64,000 bases of DNA, taken from positions 2,103,501 to 2,167,500 of the forward strand of contig NZ_PHTY01000001.1 of assembly GCF_002813135.1 (NCBI RefSeq), in the 5' to 3' direction. The notes beneath the pieces were generated by a model. That model was not told the DNA's origin. It did no database searches and saw nothing but the letters and a program-made list of their open reading frames with translations. Source of the stretch: Ulvibacter sp. MAR_2010_11. Its GTDB lineage: Bacteria; Bacteroidota; Bacteroidia; Flavobacteriales; Flavobacteriaceae. Below are positions 29,168 through 36,436 of this stretch, piece after piece. The translations under genes and the position numbers were made by a program. Every line of letters begins with the position of its first letter. Within the stretch, counting starts at the first letter, position 1.

Positions 29168-29251
29168 CTAATACATTATAATAATTCCTTCCGGCACTAA
29201 ATAATTGGTAAAGGCCAATCCTAAAATATCTTCAAGTGCCTCCTCACGCAT
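29168..29251 (-). CDS. possible 27-aa small ORF between lipoprotein and mutB
   Basis: ATG at 29251 opens a 27-codon frame, [20 protein letters not shown]..., ending TAG at 29168, one base before the mutB ATG. The amino acid make-up (Glu-rich helix, then a hydrophobic stretch) looks coding-like and the tight spacing suggests coupling. The same frame is open back to a TTG at 29293, inside the end of the lipoprotein gene, giving up to 41 residues. No family recognised; it could equally be untranslated spacer. Confidence 0.35.
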   Translation of the reverse strand: MREEALEDILGLAFTNYLVPEGIIIMY

Positions 29252-29285
29252 TTTAATTGTTGGTTTTAGTGCGTAATCATACTTT

Positions 29286-29891
29286 TTACTCAACAGTTTC
29301 CAACGCTGTAAATTCTATCTTCATCAAGCGTGGATAGTACGTTTCCAATGCAATAAATAAAGCAAAATACTTGTCGTCCAGCGCATCGACACTATTTACA
29401 CGATAGAACTCGGCCATGAAGGCAGGATTCAGATAATCTACGTCCAATAAGGTTTGTATTTTTTGCTTAATCTCTTGATTCTTTATATTTTCAATGAGGC
29501 ATTGCACAAATTCACTTTTATAATTAAGAGTAGTTTCCTTCGAGCTTTTTTCCCACAGTTGCTTCTCTTTTTTTAGTTTTTCGAGTATTTGTAACGTATA
29601 CGGCGAGACCATATTTTTAAAATCTGCTTCCGCTGTAGCGCCCGTATACATATAATTGGCGTAACCAAATTCAAAGAACATAGGACTTCCGAGAGGATAA
29701 TTATCCTGATTGTAAAAGGAAGCAATATCGTTTTCGAAGCTAAAAAGAGCTTCATTCAATAGTGCATTATCAGCCCCCGGACAAGAAACAACCTGCGCTT
29801 TGTCTTTGTATTTGTAATCGAATTTCTCGTTACAACTAGTTGTGAGGATTCCTAATACCAGAAATACTGCTATTTTTTTCATGTTATTCAT
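29286..29891 (-). CDS. predicted lipoprotein of unknown function
   Basis: A 201-aa protein with a lipobox (LGILTTSC), rich in aromatic and charged residues, and mostly helical. No known domain recognised. Start may be the ATG at 29891 (overlapping the mutA stop by 8 bp) or 9 bp later at 29882 (MKKIAVFLVLGI). It lies between the two methylmalonyl-CoA mutase subunit genes, an arrangement which would place it in the same transcript; a role in the pathway is not implied by sequence. Confidence 0.8.
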   Translation of the reverse strand: MNNMKKIAVFLVLGILTTSCNEKFDYKYKDKAQVVSCPGADNALLNEALFSFENDIASFYNQDNYPLGSPMFFEFGYANYMYTGATAEADFKNMVSPYTLQILEKLKKEKQLWEKSSKETTLNYKSEFVQCLIENIKNQEIKQKIQTLLDVDYLNPAFMAEFYRVNSVDALDDKYFALFIALETYYPRLMKIEFTALETVE

Positions 29892-31248
29892 TATTTAATC
29901 TTTCTTGTTCAACTTTCTCAGCCAGTCGCTTTTCAATAATAGGTTGTATGATTGTTTTGCGGTTTTTTATTTTCAGAAAAGGAAATAATTCGAGATTCTC
30001 TTTCATGAGATCCTTGGGATGTTGGTACTTATTTGTGCCCACCAATATTAAATCTCCGGTATCGAATTGCTGTTGTTCTTTTTGAGCACTTTCTGAAATT
30101 TTTCGCTGAATGGTACTTTCTTTTAACAGCTTCAGAAATCCGCCGGCTGTTTCAATTTCTTTGAAAAGTGCTAAGGCTTTTTCGGCTAATTCGGTAGTAA
30201 GGCTTTCTATATAGTAGGTTCCGTCTGCCGGATTGCTAACGGCATCGAAATAACTTTCAGCCTTTAAAATAAGCAACTGATTTCGGGAAATACGCTCGCC
30301 AAATTCGTTGCTCTTGTGGTAAATTGCATCGTAAGGCAAGTTGCAAATTGTATTTGCGCCACCAATAACAGCACTCATACATTCGGTGGTGGTGCGCAAC
30401 ATATTCACATTGTAATCGTATAAGGTTTTATTTCTTTTGGAAGGGAAGGCGGTAAGATGACAGGTTTCATTAATACTGTATTCTTTTGCTAAAACAGCAA
30501 ATATTCTTCGAAAGGCTCTAATTTTTGCAATTTCAAAAAAATAGTTACTCCCTATTGCAAATTGAAAGTTGAATTTTAAGGAAGGGTTTTTCTGAAAGTG
30601 ATTTAAATACTCATTGGCATGTGCCAATCCGTAGGCAAGTTGTTGTATGATATTGGCTCCTGAGTTCTGATAGCCGGTGGTGTCAATACTCAGTATATTT
30701 TCGGAAGGATTTTTTTGAAGGAGAACTTCCAAAATTTCATGGTCCCTGTTCATGTTCTGAAACCAGTTTCCCGAACGAGTAAGATTTCCTATAAGGTCGA
30801 TATTATAAAATACCGAAGCCTTTTTTGCGGATAGAAATTGCTTTAGTTGAAGAATAAATTCTTCGGAAAGAAAGCGCCATTCAAAATAAATTGTGGTTTT
30901 TTCAAAAGGAAAACCGGAAAACACTTTTTCAATAGCAAAGGGTCCTTCCGAAGTAAATACAATAGCTTCGGCACCGCGGGCAATGGTATCTAAGGCGATT
31001 CGATTTGCGATTACCTCATCGTCTATAAATACATGTTGACCAATTTTCCAGGATTCGGGATGGCCCGGGACAGGGGAGAAGTCCTCTTTAAAATCGTCAT
31101 TGTGATAAAAGGGTTTAACATGAATTCCTTCATTGCTTTGCCAAACCAGAGCTTCATTATAATCGGCTCCCTTTAAGTCGTATTGTATTTTCTGCTTCCA
31201 CTGTTTGGCGGAAACAGGCTGAAATTCATCAAATAAAAACTCACTCAT
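29884..31248 (-). CDS. mutA: methylmalonyl-CoA mutase, small subunit (truncated type)
   Basis: A 454-aa homologue of the mutase barrel: FEWRFLSEEFILQLKQFL, AIGSNYFFEIAKIRAFRRIF, LRTTTECMSAVIGGANTICN, and ADGTYYIESLTTELAEKAL. The C-terminal B12-like domain of full-size small subunits is missing, leaving the barrel only, which I take as the normal form in this family of bacteria. Non-catalytic partner of MutB. Overlaps ftsB/divIC upstream by 8 bp. Confidence 0.93.
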   Translation of the reverse strand: MSEFLFDEFQPVSAKQWKQKIQYDLKGADYNEALVWQSNEGIHVKPFYHNDDFKEDFSPVPGHPESWKIGQHVFIDDEVIANRIALDTIARGAEAIVFTSEGPFAIEKVFSGFPFEKTTIYFEWRFLSEEFILQLKQFLSAKKASVFYNIDLIGNLTRSGNWFQNMNRDHEILEVLLQKNPSENILSIDTTGYQNSGANIIQQLAYGLAHANEYLNHFQKNPSLKFNFQFAIGSNYFFEIAKIRAFRRIFAVLAKEYSINETCHLTAFPSKRNKTLYDYNVNMLRTTTECMSAVIGGANTICNLPYDAIYHKSNEFGERISRNQLLILKAESYFDAVSNPADGTYYIESLTTELAEKALALFKEIETAGGFLKLLKESTIQRKISESAQKEQQQFDTGDLILVGTNKYQHPKDLMKENLELFPFLKIKNRKTIIQPIIEKRLAEKVEQERLNNE

Positions 31249-31576
31249 CCTTCTTCTTTTTTTTCAGGCTGTCTTCGTGTTCAATTAAAAAAATATCTTC
31301 GTTTTCTTTTTTCAGGTAGTATTTTTCTCTTGCAAATTTTTCAATTTCATCGCTGTCATTCATCTTTTCAATAAAGGCTTTGTCATTTTTAATTTCCTCT
31401 TTGTAAAACTCCTTATTGTTTTCGAGCGCGTCGATATCGTCGTTTAATTCTTTATGAATTAAAAACGAGTTGGTGTCGAAGAATAGCATCCAGACAATAA
31501 AAAGCAGGAGGATAAGAATATAGGTCGTTCCAAGCCGCTTTACCCATTTGTTTCGTATGATCTCAGAAAACTTCAC
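31241..31576 (-). CDS. septum formation initiator (FtsB/DivIC family)
   Basis: A 111-aa bitopic protein: membrane helix at about 18-33 (ILILLLFIVWMLFFDT), then a coiled coil (LNDDIDALENNKEFYKEEIK) and the FAREKYYLKKENEDIFLIE motif typical of FtsB/DivIC, which bridges the division complex with FtsL and FtsQ. Sits between udk (3-bp gap) and mutA (8-bp overlap). Confidence 0.92.
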   Translation of the reverse strand: MKFSEIIRNKWVKRLGTTYILILLLFIVWMLFFDTNSFLIHKELNDDIDALENNKEFYKEEIKNDKAFIEKMNDSDEIEKFAREKYYLKKENEDIFLIEHEDSLKKKKKDE

Positions 31577-31579
31577 TTC

Positions 31580-32188
31580 CTATCCCAGTTTTTGATGAAT
31601 AATGGTTCTAATTAGATTCACAGCTACCGTGTTGTAACGATTGGTAGGAATAATTATATCAGCAAACTCCTTTGTGGGTTCTATAAACTGCTGATGCATG
31701 GGTTTTAAGGTCGTTTGATAACGATTTAAAACCTCTTCCAGATCTCGGCCCCGTTCTGCAATATCTCGCTTTAATCTTCTTATAAGACGCTCGTCGCTAT
31801 CTGCATGCACAAATACTTTGATATCGAATAAATCCCTTATTTCGGGATGTGTAAGGATTAATATTCCTTCCACGATGATCACCTTTTTTGGGTAGGTAGT
31901 AACTGTTTCTCCGGTTCGATTGTGTTCTACAAATGAATAGACAGGCTGTTCGAATGGTTTTCCGCTACGCAATTCCTTCAAATGACTTACCAGCAGTGAA
32001 AAGTCGATAGCCTGCGGGTGATCAAAATTAATTTTAACCCTGTCTTCATACGATAAATGGCTGGTATCTTTGTAGTAGGAGTCCTGCGAAATTACACACA
32101 CCTCATCTCTGGGAAGTTCTTCAATAATTTGTTGAACTACTGTTGTTTTTCCACTTCCTGTTCCACCGGCGATGCCAATTATGAGCAT
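31580..32188 (-). CDS. udk: uridine kinase
   Basis: A 202-aa P-loop kinase that phosphorylates uridine and cytidine in pyrimidine salvage. Walker A GIAGGTGSGKTTVVQQI (about 5-21), the SQDSYYKD substrate segment, NFDHPQAIDFSLL, and RRLKRDIAERGRDLEEVL in the lid. Full length. First gene of the udk-ftsB-mutA transcript. Confidence 0.97.
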   Translation of the reverse strand: MLIIGIAGGTGSGKTTVVQQIIEELPRDEVCVISQDSYYKDTSHLSYEDRVKINFDHPQAIDFSLLVSHLKELRSGKPFEQPVYSFVEHNRTGETVTTYPKKVIIVEGILILTHPEIRDLFDIKVFVHADSDERLIRRLKRDIAERGRDLEEVLNRYQTTLKPMHQQFIEPTKEFADIIIPTNRYNTVAVNLIRTIIHQKLG

Positions 32189-32247
32189 AAAAATTGGGTT
32201 TTGACAAAGGTAATGAGATTTAGCATTTAGAGGTTTCCACTTACCGA

Positions 32248-32700
32248 TTATTTCTCAACAGCTGTAACCTCTTCTACAGTCACCATTTTGGCCTGTTTAT
32301 TATCCCATGAATTCATTACATAGTTGAGAACATCTGCGACTTCCGCATCGCTCAATCCCATGGGAGTCATAATACCGTCATAGGTCACTCCATTGACTTG
32401 AATTTCGCCTCGTTGTCCATATTTTACCGAATGAATACTCTCTTTTCTTTTCTCCGTAAGCCAGTTGGAGCCCGCCAGAGGAGGGAAGTTTCCGGGAACA
32501 CCTTTTCCGTTTGTCATATGGCATTGCATACAGAAGTCTTCATAGACAACGGCACCGCGTTCAATACTTTTTTCAAGCTCAGATAGGGGAGTTTCGGTGA
32601 CCGAAATGGGGCCGAGTTTTACCTTATTTTTAATTTTAGTTGAATCATTACAAGCCATAAATAGTAGACTTATCAATGCTAAGTAAAATAATTTCTTCAT
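32248..32700 (-). CDS. c-type cytochrome lipoprotein
   Basis: A 150-aa lipoprotein (lipobox LLFMAC, Cys17) with one heme-binding CMQCH (Cys57-Cys60-His61) and a likely distal Met in TPMGLSDAEV. A class I cytochrome c fold of the kind that accepts electrons from PQQ-type dehydrogenases. It follows the sugar dehydrogenase gene by 2 bp, so the pair probably forms a periplasmic sugar-oxidising unit; the partner gene is frameshifted here. Confidence 0.92.
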   Translation of the reverse strand: MKKLFYLALISLLFMACNDSTKIKNKVKLGPISVTETPLSELEKSIERGAVVYEDFCMQCHMTNGKGVPGNFPPLAGSNWLTEKRKESIHSVKYGQRGEIQVNGVTYDGIMTPMGLSDAEVADVLNYVMNSWDNKQAKMVTVEEVTAVEK

Positions 32701-32702
32701 AA

Positions 32703-33819
32703 CTAATTCGGAATAATTCTTACAATACCCTGGCCTTCAAGAGCAATATAGATATAGCCGTCCGGGCCCATTTTTACATTTCGTACGCGTCCTATGTCTT
32801 CGGCAATCTTTTCACGGTCAATTACCATTTCGCCATCTAATTTAACGAGTTCGACATAATTAAATTTCAATGAACCCACTAGGAGATGCCCTTTCCAATC
32901 GGGGTATTTGTTTCCGGTTACAAAGTCCATTCCGCAAGGCGCAATCGAAGGAGTCCAGTAATAGATGGGTTGTTCCATTCCGGGTCGTGACGTTTCTTCG
33001 GTAAATTTTGTGCCGCTGTAATTCACACCATATGAAACAACGGGCCAGCCGTAGTTCGCACCTTTTTTAATAATGTTTATTTCATCACCTCCTTTGGGAC
33101 CGTGTTCATGGATCCAGACCTTTCCGGTTTCGGGGTGAATTGCCATCCCTTGGGGATTTCGGTTTCCGTAGGTATAAATTGCTTTTATTGCTTTTGAATC
33201 GTTTATAAAAGGGTTGTCTTGCGGGATACTGCCGTCATCATTGAGTCGGTAAATTTTTCCGCCATCTCTGGTGATATTCTGCGGATTTACATCCCGGTCA
33301 CCACGTTCCCCAATGGAGAAATAGAGGTAGCCTTCTTTGTCGAAGGCAATTCGGGAGCCAAAATGTTGTCCGCTGGTGGTATTGGGAGAGGCTTTGTATA
33401 ATTTTTCGATATTGGTAAGTGCGTTACCTTCCAATTTACATCGTATCAAGGCCGTGTTTCCACCATTGCCTTCCCCTTCGGAAGAAGCGAAGGTAATGTA
33501 GATCCATCCGTTTTCCTTGTAATTGGGGTGTAGTTCGATATCGAGTAGCCCGCCTTGTCCACGATTATAGACTTCGGGAACATTATCGATAGTTGTTTTT
33601 TTTTCCGTTTTGGAAATGGATGAGGGTGCCACTTTTTTCAGTAATTAGCATACTTCCATCGGGAAGCCAGGTCATTCCCCAGGGATTCGATAAATTTTCA
33701 ACAACCGACTCGATTGAATAGGTTCTTGCTTCCGAAGAAATGGCTATATCCTCCTTTTTTTTCTGAGCGCAAGCAATAAAAAAGGTAAAAACCATACACA
33801 AGACGATACTTTTTTTCAT
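32703..33819 (-). pseudogene. PQQ-type sugar dehydrogenase split by a frameshift in an A9 tract
   Basis: Two overlapping frames make up one glucose/sorbosone dehydrogenase-like protein. The first (33583-33819) holds the lipobox signal MKKSIVLCMVFTFFIACAQ and the start of the propeller (NPWGMTWLPDGSMLITEKSG...HFQNGKK). The second (32703-33632) continues TTIDNVPEVYNRGQGGLLD and contains GRDGGKIYRL-type blade motifs, RNPQGMAIHP and HEHGPKGGDEINII. Nine A residues (minus strand, 33596-33604) sit at the junction; eight would restore a protein of about 371 aa. It could be a sequencing error, a true disruption, or slippage-based on/off control. Confidence 0.88.
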
Positions 33820-34016
33820 AGCTCTTTTATTGTAGGAAAAGATACTAAAATTGAAAGCAAATAAAAAGCCTCAATTATAAATATTATCGAGGCCTTTGCG
33901 GGGAGAATTAAGGATGTCGGTCTATTTGGCTAATTACAATAAAATAGACTGTCTAACATTACTATGTACGTGAAATAGCAGTCCTTGGTTTTTAAAATTA
34001 AAAAGCAATAAGTTTC
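33820..34016. other. intergenic region with weak hairpin
   Basis: No gene seen. A 5-bp core hairpin (GCCTC at 33868-33872 with GAGGC at 33889-33893) flanked by A-rich and T-containing tracts could be a weak terminator. The rest up to the tRNA promoter is AT-rich without clear structure. Confidence 0.5.
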
Positions 34017-34046
34017 TTGCGAGCGGTTAAAATTTGGTTATTTTTG
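34017..34046 (+). promoter_or_regulatory. promoter of tRNA-Pro(TGG)
   Basis: TTG at 34017-34019, a 19-bp spacer and TATTTTTG at 34039-34046: exact TTG-N19-TAnnTTTG. The expected transcription start is about 7 bp downstream, yet the tRNA does not begin until 34175; a copy of its first 10 nt is at 34058. Confidence 0.75.
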
Positions 34047-34057
34047 CAACTCTTTTT

Positions 34058-34101
34058 CGGGGTGTAGTACCGTGTCAAGCACGGTATAAACTCCGCCCGG
34101 T
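34058..34101 (+). repeat. tRNA-Pro 5'-end fragment plus hairpin
   Basis: CGGGGTGTAG at 34058-34067 equals the first 10 nt of the tRNA at 34175. It is followed at once by a perfect hairpin (TACCGTG-TCAAG-CACGGTA) and TAAACTCCGCCCGG, whose last five bases also occur in the tRNA D-arm. It looks like a tRNA start interrupted by a short hairpin sequence. The remaining 73 bp to the real tRNA are unique. Confidence 0.7.
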
Positions 34102-34174
34102 TTTCGGTCTACTTGCAGTAAGCAATTGGTCTGAATTGGGAATAAAGATGATAGTAAAATAAAGGTTTACACCT

Positions 34175-34252
34175 CGGGGTGTAGCGTAGCCCGGTTATCG
34201 CGCCTGCTTTGGGAGCAGGAGGTCGCAGGTTCGAATCCTGCCACCCCGACCA
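34175..34252 (+). tRNA. tRNA-Pro (anticodon TGG)
   Basis: A full cloverleaf: 7-bp acceptor stem CGGGGTG / CACCCCG, D-arm, anticodon stem CCTGC / GCAGG with loop TTTGGGA (anticodon TGG), T-arm GCAGGTTCGAATCCTGC, discriminator A at 34249 and an encoded CCA at 34250-34252. Followed 2 bp later by a strong terminator. Confidence 0.97.
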
Positions 34253-34254
34253 TC

Positions 34255-34285
34255 AAAAGCCAAACAATTTTGTTTGGCTTTTTTT
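34255..34285 (+). terminator. terminator of tRNA-Pro(TGG)
   Basis: Stem AAAAGCCAAACA / TGTTTGGCTTTT with a 4-nt loop and a T tract. Its T-rich tail (CTTTTTTTATTTTCAC) is the exact inverse of the start of the 114-bp units that follow (GTGAAAATAAAAAAAG), with TGTAAAC-GAA-GTTTACA between, giving an extended foldback to about 34338. Confidence 0.9.
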
Positions 34286-34321
34286 ATTTTCACAAGCTGT
34301 AAACGAAGTTTACAAGGCGAA

Positions 34322-35056
34322 GTGAAAATAAAAAAAGGTATGAAAGCACAGCTTTCGGCTTTTGATGAGCAACGTTACCACTTCAGGATCACGAGCGGGG
34401 CGAGTAATCCTAGAACTTACCAAGTATTTCATGAAGTGAAAATAAAAAAAGGTATGAAAGCACAGCTTTCGGCTTTTGATGAGCAACGTTACCACTTCAG
34501 GATCACGAGCGGGGCGAGTAATCCTAGAACTTACCAAGTATTTCATGAAGTGAAAATAAAAAAAGTAAGAAAGCGCAGCTTTCGGCTTTTGATGAGCAAC
34601 ATTCCCACTTCAGGATCACGAGCGGGGCGAGTAATCCTAGAACTTACCAAGTATTTCATGAAGTGAAAATAAAAAAAGGTATGAAAGCACAGCTTTCGGC
34701 TTTTGATGAGCAACGTTACCACTTCAGGATCACGAGCGGGGCGAGTAATCCTAGAACTTACCAAGTATTTCATGAAGTGAAAATAAAAAAAGGCACAAAA
34801 GCGCAGCTTTTAGACTTTTGTTGAGCAACATCCCCATTTCAGGATCACGAGCGGGGCGAGTAATCCTAGAACTTACTAAGTATTTCATGATATGAAAATA
34901 AAAAAAGGTATGAAAGCACAGCTTTCGGCTTTTGATGAGCAACGTTCCCACTTCAGGATCACGAGCGGGGCGAGTAATCCTAGAACTTACCAAGTATTTC
35001 ATGATGTGAAAATAAAAAAAGGTATGAAAGCACAGTTTTCCGCTTTTGATGAGCCA
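34322..35056. repeat. seven-copy 114-bp tandem array after tRNA-Pro(TGG)
   Basis: Units start GTGAAAATAAAAAAAGG at 34322, 34436, 34550, 34663, 34777, 34892 (first base changed) and 35006; period 113-115 bp, the last copy truncated near 35056. Units 1, 2 and 4 look nearly identical while 3 and 5 have diverged. Each ends CAGGATCACGAGCGGGGCG...TTTCATGA. As 114 is divisible by 3 the array gives open frames on both strands (a 38-residue repeat in the plus frame from 34274), but with no sign of selection for one frame I do not call a gene. Confidence 0.93.
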
Positions 35057-35130
35057 CTTCATGATTTAAAGCGATACGAGATTGATCTTTCAGACTAAAC
35101 AAAAAAGTTAAGAAATGAACTTATTTTTAT

Positions 35131-35160
35131 TTGACAGCCTTTTTTATTTCATTAGTTTTG
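35131..35160 (+). promoter_or_regulatory. promoter of tRNA-Pro(GGG)
   Basis: TTG at 35131-35133, 19-bp spacer, TAGTTTTG at 35153-35160: exact TTG-N19-TAnnTTTG. No other gene lies between it and the tRNA at 35667, so it is the best candidate promoter, leaving a leader of about 500 nt. I found no full TTG-N19-TAnnTTTG inside the 89-bp units. Confidence 0.72.
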
Positions 35161-35203
35161 CAGCGCTCATTTTTTCATGAGTAATACAGCGCAAGCTGTT
35201 AAT

Positions 35204-35246
35204 CGGGATGTGGCACTTCGACTGTGCTCAGTGTAAACTGCACCAC
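35204..35246 (+). repeat. diverged tRNA-Pro 5'-end fragment plus hairpin
   Basis: CGGGATGTGGC at 35204-35214 equals the first 11 nt of the tRNA at 35667. It is followed by a different hairpin-type sequence (CACTTCGACTGTGCTCAGTG, then TAAACTGCACCAC). Compared with the 89-bp units it shares the order tRNA fragment, CTTCGAC, CTCAG, TAAACTGC, CCAC, so it looks like an older relative. Confidence 0.7.
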
Positions 35247-35310
35247 TTGAAGGTTTCGAAAGGGAATTGCCAATAGTACTTAATTGAATGTACAGAAATA
35301 AATAATAATT

Positions 35311-35666
35311 CGGGATGTGGCCCTTCGACAATTGCTCCGTTGTCGCAAAGCTCAGGATAAACTGCTCCACATAATGGTTTATCTTTAACAATAGTAATTC
35401 GGGATGTGGCCCTTCGACAATTGCTCCGTTGTCGCAAAGCTCAGGATAAACTGCTCCACATAATGGTTTATCTTTAACAATAGTAATTCGGGATGTGGCC
35501 CTTCGACAATTGCTCCGTTGTCGCAAAGCTCAGGATAAACTGCTCCACATAATGGTTTATCTTTAACAATAGTAATTCGGGATGTGGCCCTTCGACAATT
35601 GCTCCGTTGTCGCAAAGCTCAGGATAAACTGCTCCACATAATGGTTTATCTTTAACAATAGTAATT
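35311..35666 (+). repeat. four 89-bp tandem units starting with tRNA-Pro 5' end
   Basis: Units begin CGGGATGTGGC at 35311, 35400, 35489 and 35578 and appear identical over 89 bp. The real tRNA starts at 35667, exactly one period further, so its first 11 nt form the fifth unit start. Within each unit are CGACAA-TTGCTCCG-TTGTCG (perfect 6-bp hairpin) inside an ATGTGG...CCACAT outer pair, then AATGGTTTATCTTTAACAAT. Frames read across it on the minus strand are by-products. Confidence 0.96.
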
Positions 35667-35740
35667 CGGGATGTGGCGCAGTCCGGTAGCGTACACGGCT
35701 GGGGGCCGTGTGGTCGCAGGTTCAAATCCTGTCATCCCGA
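35667..35740 (+). tRNA. tRNA-Pro (anticodon GGG)
   Basis: Cloverleaf with acceptor stem CGGGATG / CATCCCG, anticodon stem CACGG / CCGTG and loop CTGGGGG (anticodon GGG), T-arm GCAGGTTCAAATCCTGT, discriminator A at 35740. No CCA is encoded (CAA follows), unlike the TGG tRNA nearby. Its first 11 nt are shared with the preceding 89-bp array. Confidence 0.96.
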
Positions 35741-35860
35741 CAAACAGATGTCCAGTGTTTTAAACACTGGATATTTTTATTTGTGGTTTAGGCAAGCGAA
35801 GCTTGAGCAAAAATCAGCAAATAAAAATGACCAGACACGGTAGTGCCGGACAACTGTTTG
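35741..35860. repeat. foldback element with terminator after tRNA-Pro(GGG)
   Basis: Outer arms CAAACAGATGTCC (35741-35753) and GGACAACTGTTTG (35848-35860) pair at 12 of 13 positions; inner arms ATTTTTATTTG (35773-35783) and CAAATAAAAAT (35818-35828) pair perfectly; the centre has CAAGC-GAA-GCTTG. The layout (T-rich arm, short stem with GAA loop, A-rich arm) parallels that after the TGG tRNA. Confidence 0.85.
35751..35780 (+). terminator. terminator of tRNA-Pro(GGG)
   Basis: Palindrome TCCAGTGTTT / TAAACACTGGA followed by ATATTTTTATTT, 10 bp after the tRNA end. Confidence 0.8.
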
Positions 35861-35879
35861 CAACATTTGCGAGGTAATA

Positions 35880-36178
35880 GGATTCTATAAATCCTTTTTC
35901 TTCCGTGACCTTGGAGAAATAAAAAAATGTTAGAACACGCAGTGTTCCCCTTTTGATTTGCACTGAGGGTTTATAAGGATTCTATAAATCCTGTATTATT
36001 GTTGCCCTTGTAGCAATATAAAGGCAGCATCGTAGATGCTTGCTTTCCATTTGCAAAGAGTGTTTATAAGGATTCTATAAATCCTGTATTATTGTTGCCC
36101 TTGTAGCAATAATAAAGAAGAGCACGAAGTGTTCACTTTTTGATTTGCGCTGAGGGTTTCTTTGGATTCTGCAAATCC
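35880..36178. repeat. four dispersed GGATTCTATAAATCC hairpins in 93-97-bp units
   Basis: The small palindrome GGATTCTATAAATCC occurs at 35880, 35977 and 36070, with a variant (GGATTCTGCAAATCC) at 36164. Flanking text is also partly repeated: TGTATTATTGTTGCCCTTGTAGCAAT after copies 2 and 3, and AGCACGAAGTGTTC-like text between. Spacing of 97, 93 and 94 bp suggests a decaying tandem array. No gene in 35861-36436. Confidence 0.8.
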
Positions 36179-36335
36179 TTTTTCAATCGCTGAGCGTTAT
36201 TAAAATTAAAACTCGGCTGCAGATCCCGACTTATCTCCAATTTGACATTTTCGGTTTTTAAATTTGTTTCAATACTATGTTGATCCTAGTCTTTGGATTC
36301 ACTTTGAGCGGTTGTTTATTGAACAGGAGTTAGAA

Positions 36336-36363
36336 TGTCGCACTTTGGCTTAAAAATGTCGCA
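36336..36363 (+). promoter_or_regulatory. possible operator: TGTCGCA direct repeat
   Basis: TGTCGCA at 36336-36342 and again at 36357-36363, 21 bp apart start to start (two helical turns), 74 bp before the start codon of the first T9SS gene. The second copy and its flank (TGTCGCATTATTTCCGATTG) resemble the sequence upstream of the LuxR-type gene at 41547-41573. Confidence 0.4.
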
Positions 36364-36436
36364 TTATTTCCGATTGATTTTTTCGTGGAGAAGCGCCTTT
36401 TTAAAATATTTACAAACGAAATTTTAATCTACAATC

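Noticed and set aside
33603-34252. tRNA pseudogene at 34058 as a degraded full tRNA
   Set aside because: Only the first 10 nt match; no anticodon or T-arm follows, so it is listed as a fragment rather than a decayed tRNA.
34274-34666. 130-aa frame with a 38-residue repeat (VKIKKGMKAQLSAFDEQRYH)
   Set aside because: The 114-bp unit is a multiple of three and also gives long frames on the minus strand; there is no signal, start context or frame-specific conservation, and the third unit breaks the frame.
35311-35666. CRISPR array
   Set aside because: The units are contiguous and identical over the full period with no variable spacers, and there are no cas genes in the window. The same applies to the arrays at 24638 and 34322.
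35167-35725. Minus-strand frames (MRQRSNCRRATSRITIVKDK) over the tRNA-Pro array
   Set aside because: They run antisense through the 89-bp units and the tRNA and exist in several shifted copies; by-products of the repeat.
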